Shown here piece by piece: positions 17,695 to 25,799 of a stretch of DNA of 64,000 nt (position 1 is the stretch's first letter; each line of letters starts with the position of its first letter). The notes under the pieces are model-generated. The model was not told the DNA's origin. It saw only the letters and a list, made by a program, of their open reading frames with translations, and ran no database searches. Source of the DNA: Bacteroidia bacterium (lineage in GTDB: Bacteria > Bacteroidota > Bacteroidia > Bacteroidales > Prolixibacteraceae). The DNA is taken from NCBI GenBank assembly GCA_026391655.1, contig JAPLDR010000042.1, positions 1-64,000 on the forward strand, read 5' to 3'. Both the position numbers and the translations under genes were made by a program.

Positions 17695-19113
17695 CTATTT
17701 TTCGAAACGCTTCTCAAGCAGCACCACATTTTCGACATGATGCGTATGCGGGAACATATCAACAGGTTGTACTTTGATCACCTCATAGTTATGACTAAGC
17801 AAACCAATGTCGCGTGCCTGCGTTGCCGGATTGCAGCTTACATACACAATGCGTTCAGGAGCCGCAAATAAAATGGCGCTGATCACATGTTCATGCATCC
17901 CTGCCCGTGGCGGATCGGTGATGATCACATCGGGATGACCATGTTCTGCAATAAAATCTTTTGTGAGAATATCTTTCATATCACCGGCAAAGAAGCTTGT
18001 ATTCGCGATACTATTATTCTCTGCATTGATTTTTGCATCTGTAATTGCCTCCGGTACATATTCAATCCCAATTACTTTACTTGCTTTCGATGCCACGAAA
18101 CAGGCAATCGTTCCGGTTCCTGTATATAGGTCGTAAACCACCTCTTTCCCCGAAAGCGAGGCAAAATCACGCGCGATCTTGTAGAGTTCATAGGCTTGTG
18201 ATGAATTGGTTTGATAGAAAGATTTCGGCCCGATGATGAATTTAAGTCCTTCCATCTCTTCGAAAATATGGTCGCATCCTTTAAAGACATGGATATTCTG
18301 GTCGGTAATCGTATCGTTCCCTTTTTCGTTGATCACTTAAAGCAATGAGGTAATTTCGGGTAATTTGTTGGCAACAAAATTGAGTAGCGCTTCCCTTTTA
18401 TCAACGTCTTCGCTGAAAAAATTGATAATCACCATCAATTCACCCGTACTTGTTGAGCGGATTAATAGGTTACGAAGAAAACCTGCCTTGTTTCGCAAGT
18501 CATAAAATGCGAGGTCGTTGGCAATGGCATAATCTTTTACCGAATTTCTGATCGCATTAGAAGGATCGGGCTGCAACCAGCATTTATTGATATTCAGTAC
18601 TTTGTCAAACATCCCCTGTACGTGAAATCCAAGCACATTCATATCATTGAACTGATCTTGTGAACGTACTTCATCGATCGTGAGCCAGCGTCGGTTCGAA
18701 AAGGTAAACTCCAGTTTATTCCGGTAAAATGTCGAATTGGCAGAACCTTTTATTGGCATGATTTCCGGCAAAGTCACTTTCCCAATTCTTTTGAGCTGAT
18801 CAAAAACCTGTTTTTGTTTGTAGTACAGTTGCTTTTCATACGGGAGGTATTGCCATTTACAACCGCCGCACACCTCAAAATGCTCGCAAAAAGCGGGGAT
18901 GCGGTCGGGTGAATTGGTCTGGATTCTCACCACTTTGGCCTCCTGGTATTTCTCTCTTTTCTTTATAACCTGAAGGTCAACGATGTCTCCGGGAATGACA
19001 TGCGTGGTAAATACCACAATCCCGTCAACTTTGGCGATTGCCTTTCCTTCTGATCCGATATCGATGATCTCTACTTTTTCGTAAAACGGTAGTGGTTTAT
19101 TTCCTCTGCTCAA
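17695..19113 (-). pseudogene. rlmD: 23S rRNA (uracil-5-)-methyltransferase, split by an in-frame stop
   Basis: The N-terminal part (19113-18337) has a TRAM domain (IDIGSEGKAIAKVDG) and the 4Fe-4S Cys set CEHFEVCGGCKW. The C-terminal part (18336-17695) has the SAM site YDLYTGTGTIACF, IITDPPRAGMH and the catalytic SCNPATQARD. Both are in one frame, separated by a single TAA (18337-18339) after TSLL. Relatives continue with a Tyr there (LLYVINEK-type), so one base change would restore a normal ~472-residue enzyme. A GTG directly after the stop could restart translation of the C-terminal half. RumA/RlmD-type identity is clear; the exact target uridine is not. Confidence 0.85.
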
Positions 19114-19536
19114 AACGTTAAATTTGAAATTTCCGCAAAGATATGAATTGGTTCTATTAATTGGGTGGGTATAACATTATTCGATATTTTTTGGCGGCTC
19201 ATAATAGCTTCTGGCTATTGGCGACTGGCAGCTGGCTCTGTTTCAATCAGGATTGTAGCTCAAATCAGAAAATAAAATACGCTGGTAAAATCTGTCGGTG
19301 AAGAAATGCCAGAAGCCAGAAGCCAACCGATAGCCGCTTATCAGTTGAAATTCCCCGCATCAAACGTTATCGAACCCCTGTTTTGTACTCGGATTTCTGC
19401 CTGAAAATAATTCCCTGCCACCCTGCAAATTCTTGTATCTTTGCGGCATCTTTTAAAATGCTTTTGGAATTCGATCGATCGTATTGTCCGTTCGGTGATT
19501 CAAAAGGGTATTTATCTTTGTATGTGATTGTGAATC
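19114..19536. repeat. Intergenic gap with GCCAGAAGCC-type inverted repeats and two -7 boxes
   Basis: The 423-base gap holds TAGCTTCTGGCTATTGGCG (around 19203-19221) and, about 100 bases on, CCAGAAGCCAGAAGCCAACC (around 19310-19329), which are partly inverse copies. Relatives of this junk-like repeat (GCCAGTAGC) recur near 21720. TATCTTTG occurs at 19436-19443 and again at 19513-19520. Both fit TAnnTTTG, and the second ends 16 bases before the ABC-F ATG. Confidence 0.5.
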
Positions 19537-21480
19537 ATGAGTGTTTCAGTTGAAGAATTATACGTCGAATTTGGCGGTTTTGAGCTTTTTAAGCATGTGA
19601 ATTTTATTGTGAATCCGCGCGACCGGATTGGTTTGGCGGGAAGAAACGGTGCCGGAAAATCAACATTACTTAAAATACTGGCTGGTTTGCAGACCCCGAC
19701 TTCTGGTCGTGCAGTCATTCCACGTGATATTAAGGTCGGATATCTTCCGCAGCAAATGGAGCTTTCAGATTCGAGAACAGTGATGGAGGAGGCCATAACG
19801 GCATTTGCTGAGATTCTGGAACTTGAAAAGCGGATCGAGTTTCTAAATACCGAACTTTCAGATCGTGAAGACTATGAATCAATTGAATACCATCGGATAA
19901 TTGATGAAATGCATGAGGCCAACGAGCGTTTCCAGTTAATGGGAGGTACTAACTTTCATGTGGATATTGAGCAGACGATGATTGGTCTGGGATTCGAGCG
20001 AACTGATTTTAACCGGCAAACTTCGGAATTTTCAGGAGGATGGCGAATGAGAATTGAACTGGCAAAAATTCTTCTGAAAAAACCAAATGTCTTTTTGCTC
20101 GATGAACCTACAAATCACCTTGATATAGAATCTATTGAATGGCTCGAAAGTTTTTTGAAGGATTATGCAGGAGCCGTGGTACTTGTGTCGCATGACCGGG
20201 CTTTTCTCGATAATGTAACCAATCGTACTGTTGAAATCAGTCTTGGAAAGATTTACGATTACAAGGTGAACTATACCAAATATCTTGAGCTTCGAGTAGA
20301 ACGGCGTGAACAACAAATGGCTGCTTTCCGCAACCAGCAAAAGATGATACAGGATACCGAGGAATTTATTTCGAGGTTCCGGTATAAGGCAACAAAATCG
20401 GTGCAGGTGCAGTCGCGCATCAAACAACTCGATAAGGTTGATCGGATTGAGGTCGATGAAGAGGATACACGGTCGCTAAATATTAAATTTCCCCCCTCTC
20501 CGCGGTCAGGAACTGTTGTCTTTGAGGCTATTGAGGTGAGTAAAAGCTATGGCGATTTATTGGTGCTCGATAAGGTTGATCTTAAACTTGAGCGTGGAAA
20601 TCGTATTGCTTTTGTTGGCAAAAATGGTGAAGGGAAGAGTACAATGGCCCGGATCATCATGCAGGAATTGGAATGTACAGGATCGCATAAACTCGGCCAT
20701 AATGTAAAAATAGGATATTTTGCTCAGAATCAGGCTGACGGAATGGATGAAGAACTTACTGCGTTTGAGACCATTGATAAAAGTGCTGTGGGTGATATCC
20801 GGACGAAAATCAGAGATATTCTTGGGGCATTTATGTTTTCGGGACAGGATGCCGATAAAAAGGTTAAAGTGCTTTCGGGCGGTGAACGAGCACGTCTGGC
20901 AATGATCAGCTTGTTGCTTGAACCGGTTAATTTTCTCGTTTTGGATGAACCTACAAACCATTTGGACATCCATTCAAAAGGACTTTTGAAACAGGCCCTG
21001 ATGAAATTCGATGGGACATTATTGGTTGTTTCGCACGACCGCGAGTTTATGGATGGTTTGGTTAATGTAGTTTATGAATTTAAGCATAAAAAGATCAGGC
21101 AGCATTTAGGGGGAGTTTACGAATTTCTGCAAAAGCGGAAAATGGAGTCGTTGCGCGAACTTGAACTTTCTGCCCCTGAGAAAAAAATAAAGAAAGAAGT
21201 TGTAAAAGAAGAGGTTGTGGTGAGTTTTGAAGACCGGAAGGAGATCAACCGGATGATCAGCCGATTTGAAAAACTAATTATTGAAGCCGAATATCAGATT
21301 TCAAAACTGGAGGATGAAATTTCTGCAATGGATAAAATGCTGGCCGATCCGTCTACAATTGACAACGGTTCGCTCTTTGAACGCTACGGCGAATGTAAAA
21401 AACACGTAGAAACAGAGATGAAAGAGTGGGAATCGCTTCACGAGGAATTGAAGGAGTGGGAGGGAAAGAGAACCTGGTAG
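19537..21480 (+). CDS. ABC-F family ATPase
   Basis: The 647-residue soluble protein has two ABC domains without membrane segments. Walker A motifs are GRNGAGKST (residues ~33-41) and GKNGEGKST (~365). Signatures are FSGGW (variant) and LSGGERARL, and both Walker B regions read LDEPTNHLDI. The ~80-residue linker between the domains and a C-terminal coiled coil (from ~565) match the Uup/YheS-like ABC-F group, which acts on ribosomes rather than in transport. Assignment to antibiotic resistance or to translation-factor subtypes is not possible by eye. Confidence 0.9.
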   Translation: MSVSVEELYVEFGGFELFKHVNFIVNPRDRIGLAGRNGAGKSTLLKILAGLQTPTSGRAVIPRDIKVGYLPQQMELSDSRTVMEEAITAFAEILELEKRIEFLNTELSDREDYESIEYHRIIDEMHEANERFQLMGGTNFHVDIEQTMIGLGFERTDFNRQTSEFSGGWRMRIELAKILLKKPNVFLLDEPTNHLDIESIEWLESFLKDYAGAVVLVSHDRAFLDNVTNRTVEISLGKIYDYKVNYTKYLELRVERREQQMAAFRNQQKMIQDTEEFISRFRYKATKSVQVQSRIKQLDKVDRIEVDEEDTRSLNIKFPPSPRSGTVVFEAIEVSKSYGDLLVLDKVDLKLERGNRIAFVGKNGEGKSTMARIIMQELECTGSHKLGHNVKIGYFAQNQADGMDEELTAFETIDKSAVGDIRTKIRDILGAFMFSGQDADKKVKVLSGGERARLAMISLLLEPVNFLVLDEPTNHLDIHSKGLLKQALMKFDGTLLVVSHDREFMDGLVNVVYEFKHKKIRQHLGGVYEFLQKRKMESLRELELSAPEKKIKKEVVKEEVVVSFEDRKEINRMISRFEKLIIEAEYQISKLEDEISAMDKMLADPSTIDNGSLFERYGECKKHVETEMKEWESLHEELKEWEGKRTW

Positions 21481-21803
21481 CAATGTGAGGGAGAGACTTA
21501 GAGAGGGAGAGAAAGGGTGAAAATGAGACGTGTCAAATGAACTTAAACAAAGATTTATTCCGGAAATGGAAATATCCTTTTATCACGTTCAAATGCTCCG
21601 GAGGAGCAAGATATTGGTAGAAAAGATGAAATCCTAACGGCAAAAGGCGCATTTGCAAAAGTAAATTGAAATAACCTGCTGTATGCGCCGCAAAAGCGAA
21701 ATTTCTGCCAGCCGCCAATTGCCAGTAGCTAATTACAAGTCGTCACGAACCATCAGACCCACGATGTTCACTTAAATTATAGAGATATATAAAACAGATA
21801 GAT
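21481..21803. other. Intergenic region without gene
   Basis: The first 60 bases are purine-rich (GAGGGAGAGACTTAGAGAGGG). Around 21710-21735 there is another GCCAGCCGCCAATTGCCAGTAGC repeat piece related to that at 19200-19330. I see no credible ORF, RNA gene or terminator. A promoter for rlmB is expected here, but no TAnnTTTG box was found close to the ATG. Confidence 0.5.
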
Positions 21804-22550
21804 ATGGAAAAGACAGATTATATTTTTGGTATGCGGACCATTATCGAAGCAATCAATTCGGGCAAAGAGATTGAAAAGATATTGATAAAAAAAGGGTTGC
21901 AGGGCGAGCTTTATCACGAACTGATGGATCTTGTTCATCAGATGCAAATTCCGATTCAACTGGTTCCCATTGAGAAGATTGACCGTGTAACACGCAAAAA
22001 TCACCAGGGTATTCTGGCCTTTATTTCTCCGATCGTTTACCAAAATATCGAGGAGATCATCCCGCGGCTATATGAAGAGGGGAAAACAGCTTTAATCCTG
22101 ATTTTGGATGAGCTAACCGATGTACGTAATTTCGGCGCAATTGCCAGATCTGCCGAAGTAGCAGGAGTACATGCCATTATCATTCCTGAAAAGGGATCGG
22201 CTCAAATCAATGCCGATGCCATAAAAACTTCAGCCGGAGCGTTGCATCTTATTCCCGTATGCCGGACGAAAAGTTTGTCAAGCGTTGTTAAATACTTAAA
22301 AAATAGTGGCTTGAAGATTGTGTCGGCAACCGACAAAGGGGAAAAGTTCTACTATGATATAGATATGAAAGATCCTGTTGCGATAATTCTTGGCTCTGAA
22401 GATCTGGGTATTGAAGCTGGGTTGTTGAAGGTTTCTGACGAATGGGCAAAGATTCCTCAGATCGGTCAGATTCAGTCTTTAAATGTTTCGGTTGCTGCCG
22501 GGATTATAGTTTTCGAAGCCATCCGACAACGCTCGCTAACCACTTTATGA
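21804..22550 (+). CDS. rlmB: 23S rRNA (guanosine-2'-O-)-methyltransferase, TrmH/RlmB type
   Basis: The 248-residue protein is a SPOUT methyltransferase. An N-terminal substrate-binding domain (residues 1-75, with FGMRTIIEAI and RKNHQGILAF) is followed by the knotted SAM domain with LDELTDVRNFGAIARSAEVA, KTSAGALHLIPV, IILGSEDLGIE and SLNVSVAAGI. RlmB methylates G2251 in the ribosomal P loop. Its 3' end overlaps the convergent Lrp gene by 6 bases. Confidence 0.9.
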   Translation: MEKTDYIFGMRTIIEAINSGKEIEKILIKKGLQGELYHELMDLVHQMQIPIQLVPIEKIDRVTRKNHQGILAFISPIVYQNIEEIIPRLYEEGKTALILILDELTDVRNFGAIARSAEVAGVHAIIIPEKGSAQINADAIKTSAGALHLIPVCRTKSLSSVVKYLKNSGLKIVSATDKGEKFYYDIDMKDPVAIILGSEDLGIEAGLLKVSDEWAKIPQIGQIQSLNVSVAAGIIVFEAIRQRSLTTL

Positions 22551-23012
22551 GAAAATAGGAACCTCACGTTTAAATGTCTCCTCAAGCGAAATAAAGGTTT
22601 CGGTACTCGAAATACCAGGAATTCGTTGAATCTTTTCGCTGAGAATCTCTTTCAGGTGCTCATTGTCGCGGGCATAAACTTTGATAAAAATTGCATACTG
22701 ACCTGTTGTATAGTGACATTCAACAATCTCACTGATCGCTTTTAGCTGCGCAGCCACCTCGTGAAACATTCCCCCTTTTTCGAGGAAAATTCCCACGTAG
22801 GTACAAGTCCGGTAATCAATTTTTCTCGGATCGATGTAATATCCTGAACCAGTAATTACCCCCATTTCAATCATTCGATTCACCCGTTGATGAACCGCTG
22901 CTCTCGATATTCCACAATCGGTAGCTACATCTTTAAACGGAATCCGGGCGTTTTTAGTGATGATGTCCAGAATATGGAGATCTGTGTCGTCAAGTTGGTT
23001 TCGAAGCGTCAT
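22545..23012 (-). CDS. Lrp/AsnC family transcription regulator (copy 1)
   Basis: The 155-residue protein has the N-terminal winged-helix DNA-binding domain (LDIITKNARIPFKDVATDCG then SRAAVHQRVNRM) and the C-terminal RAM ligand domain (IVECHYTTGQYAIFIKV, GISSTETFISLEETF). It is closely similar to the second Lrp at 48149, sharing ITxNARIPF, the AxHQRV helix and the TETFISLEE end. The effector amino acid and targets are unknown. It starts at ATG 23012, with a 231-base gap upstream before the restriction gene. Confidence 0.9.
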   Translation of the reverse strand: MTLRNQLDDTDLHILDIITKNARIPFKDVATDCGISRAAVHQRVNRMIEMGVITGSGYYIDPRKIDYRTCTYVGIFLEKGGMFHEVAAQLKAISEIVECHYTTGQYAIFIKVYARDNEHLKEILSEKIQRIPGISSTETFISLEETFKREVPIFS

Positions 23013-23243
23013 TTTTACTTTGCTTTTCTCTACTCAAATATAGATTTCTTTCGCAAACTTTTCCTGCTGATTGGATAAATTATTCAAAAAAAGATGTTTT
23101 TTCAAATAATCCTGATTTTTTCATACAAAACTATGCAGATATGTGATTATATCTTAAATGATTTTAAAAGGGGAAAATCATGTCATATTAGAATAAGAAG
23201 CTTAATTTTGTACTATTACAAAATCCAACAATAAAATAAACAC

Positions 23244-23963
23244 ATGGAAGAGCTCTCCGCCAAAAAATATTATTCTCTTATAAAAGTGGCGATTAATCAT
23301 TTTTGGAACACTCGCAATAAACAGATTACAGGAAGAACGAAGAGTGATCAGGGAAACAGAAGTGCAGTGACAGGAGGTAAGCAACTTGATGGATTTATCA
23401 ATTTGTTAGTTCAGATTGCAAAAGATCTTGGTGTCCCAGAGAATTGCATATATGTTCGAGGGAATAATTTACCCGGATTTTTTCGTCCAACAAAAGATTG
23501 GGATTTACTTATCATTTCACCATCAAAACAATTAATTTCAGTAGTTGAGTTTAAATCTCAAGTTGGTTCTTTTGGAAATAACTTTAATAATCGAACTGAA
23601 GAAGCTCTTGGAAGTGCTGTCGACTTATGGACTGCATTTAGGGAAAATGGCTATCCTCAAAATCAACCCCCTTGGTTAGGTTATTTGATTCTTGTTGAAA
23701 AAACAAACAAATCTTCAACACCGGTGAGAATTCATGAATCTCATTTTAAAGTTCGTTCAGAGTTTATTGAAACCAGTTATATTGATAGGTATGTACTATT
23801 CTGCCAAAAATTAATGCAGGAAAGACATTACTCTGCAACATCACTTTTATGGACGACATCTGAAAATGAATACGGATCAATAGTTGATGATATTTCAATT
23901 GACTCTTTTCTGCTTTCATACATGGGTTTTCTTCAAGGTAAAATGAAGGAGTTGAAGTCATGA
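23244..23963 (+). CDS. Type II restriction endonuclease, XhoI/PaeR7I family
   Basis: The 239-residue protein matches the XhoI/PaeR7I family (recognition CTCGAG) in length and blocks. KSDQGNRSAVTGGKQLDGF is followed by a catalytic core with WDLLIIS, then VVEFKSQVGSFGNNFNNR (the PD-(D/E)xK-like Asp, Glu and Lys), EEALGSAVDLWTA and PPWLGYLILVE. Its end overlaps the methyltransferase start by 4 bases (ATGA), which puts both genes in one coupled unit. Base composition is poorer in G+C than the flanking genes, consistent with horizontal gain. Confidence 0.9.
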   Translation: MEELSAKKYYSLIKVAINHFWNTRNKQITGRTKSDQGNRSAVTGGKQLDGFINLLVQIAKDLGVPENCIYVRGNNLPGFFRPTKDWDLLIISPSKQLISVVEFKSQVGSFGNNFNNRTEEALGSAVDLWTAFRENGYPQNQPPWLGYLILVEKTNKSSTPVRIHESHFKVRSEFIETSYIDRYVLFCQKLMQERHYSATSLLWTTSENEYGSIVDDISIDSFLLSYMGFLQGKMKELKS

Positions 23964-25543
23964 TCTATGGAAAAAGATCAAATGGGAAACAACATGGAGT
24001 TGTACTCACCAGAGAATGTGTAGTAGAGGCCATGCTCAATTTTGTGGGATATTTACCCTCAAAGGATTTATGTAATATAAAAATAATTGAACCTTCTTCT
24101 GGAGATGGCGCTTTTGCCCTCCATATAATAAAACGATTACATCAATCGTCTATTTTGCATGCATTCGACTTTGAAAAGGCATTAGAAAATATAAAACTAT
24201 ACGAGATTGATGAGCATAGCATCACAAGATTGACCGCTAATGTTTCAGCTTTACTTAAAGAATACGATGTCACAATCCCCTTGTCGATGATTATGTTAGG
24301 TGATTTTTTGACATTAGATATCCCCTGCTGTGATGTTGTTATTGGCAACCCCCCATACGTAAGACACGAAAATATTCCAGATTCAAAAAAAGAAGTATAC
24401 CGCAAACTCTTTAGAACTTTTAAGCATAGGAGTGACCTGTATATCCCTTTTTATGAAAAGGGTCTTAATTTGTTAAATAAGAACGGAAAACTCTCTTTTA
24501 TTTGCTCCAATAGATGGTTAAAAAACCAGTATGGAGAAAATTTAAGAAAACTTGTTAGTAGTCGATATGATCTTTTGGAGGTCATTGATTTAGAAAACAC
24601 GAATCCATTCGAAGAATCTGTGATTGCTTATCCTGCCATTACAACAATATCAAATACATCCATTGGTATTATTCCTAAATATTATCAACTTACTGATTTA
24701 AATGAGCTTAATCAAATACCGGATAAGATAAAACCTAATAGAAATCTACATTTACAGTCCTCCAATTGGTTCATGACTGAAATAAATGGAGAAAGATACC
24801 CCAATTATTTGGAGACTATAAGTAAACAGGGATTCAAAATTGGAATAGGAGTAGCAACTGGCTGTGATCAGATCTTTATTTCAAATGAATTTGATCAAAA
24901 GGTTGAAAAGGAGCTACTGCTTCCAATTTTAACTTCACGAGATATTAAAGGAGATAAATTCATTTGGGGAGGGAAATATGTATTAAACCCTTTTGACCAT
25001 CTCGGCAATCTAATTGATTTAAATCTCTTTCCAAAAGCAAAAGATTACCTTAACTCGAATAGCCGACTTTTATTAAATCGTCACATTTCGAAAAAACAAC
25101 CCAAAAATTGGTTTCGGACTATTGACAAAATAGATGCTGAATTAAAAAGTAAGTCTAAAATCATCTTGCCTGATATTTCTGGTAACAAGTATGTTTTTAT
25201 TGATGAAGGAAATTTTTATCCGCATCATAATCTATACTACATTACAGGCCCCGACAAAATCAAGCTAACAATGTTGGCTGCAATTCTAATGTCAGACTTT
25301 GTTCGAAACCAACTGTTGGAAATAAGTAACAAGATGAATGGTGGTTATCCAAGATGGCAAAGTCAAAACTTAAAAAAAATAAGGATTCCTATTATTAATT
25401 CATTTCCTAAACATGTATGTGATCAATTAGTTAAGGCATATTATACGAAAAATATTTCACAGATAAATTCGCTTTTAAACCTTGATGATATATCGGCATA
25501 CAAAATTACTGATGGCCAAATGAAGTTTGCTTTCTTATCTTAA
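23960..25543 (+). CDS. N6-adenine DNA methyltransferase of the XhoI-type system
   Basis: The 527-residue protein is a gamma-class N6-adenine methylase. The SAM region contains IIEPSSGDGAFALHIIKRL (motif I), and the catalytic motif IV is NPPY in VVIGNPPYVRHE. A long C-terminal target-recognition region has SRDIKGDKFIWGGKYVLNPF. Length and partner fit M.PaeR7I-like enzymes, which protect CTCGAG. CTCGAG sites exist in the window (for example 14137, 30144, 62229), so the host DNA needs this protection. No C protein was seen upstream. Confidence 0.9.
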   Translation: MIYGKRSNGKQHGVVLTRECVVEAMLNFVGYLPSKDLCNIKIIEPSSGDGAFALHIIKRLHQSSILHAFDFEKALENIKLYEIDEHSITRLTANVSALLKEYDVTIPLSMIMLGDFLTLDIPCCDVVIGNPPYVRHENIPDSKKEVYRKLFRTFKHRSDLYIPFYEKGLNLLNKNGKLSFICSNRWLKNQYGENLRKLVSSRYDLLEVIDLENTNPFEESVIAYPAITTISNTSIGIIPKYYQLTDLNELNQIPDKIKPNRNLHLQSSNWFMTEINGERYPNYLETISKQGFKIGIGVATGCDQIFISNEFDQKVEKELLLPILTSRDIKGDKFIWGGKYVLNPFDHLGNLIDLNLFPKAKDYLNSNSRLLLNRHISKKQPKNWFRTIDKIDAELKSKSKIILPDISGNKYVFIDEGNFYPHHNLYYITGPDKIKLTMLAAILMSDFVRNQLLEISNKMNGGYPRWQSQNLKKIRIPIINSFPKHVCDQLVKAYYTKNISQINSLLNLDDISAYKITDGQMKFAFLS

Positions 25544-25799
25544 CCAATATTGACTCCGCGTGGAGCTATGTGCGGTTTGTATATTTAGTATTGTCTCATT
25601 ACATAATATCAACATTTACACTCAAATCAAAGAAAAGTATTGAAAATTTACTGTCTGAATTGGATGACAATGGATCATACTTTTATACATTCTGACGATT
25701 GTTTATCAGGTTGATCATTGTTCGAAAAATATCTCAGTATCCGTATAAATAATGTGTAATCATTCTAATCATAGAAATCAAAATTAAGGAGACTATTTT

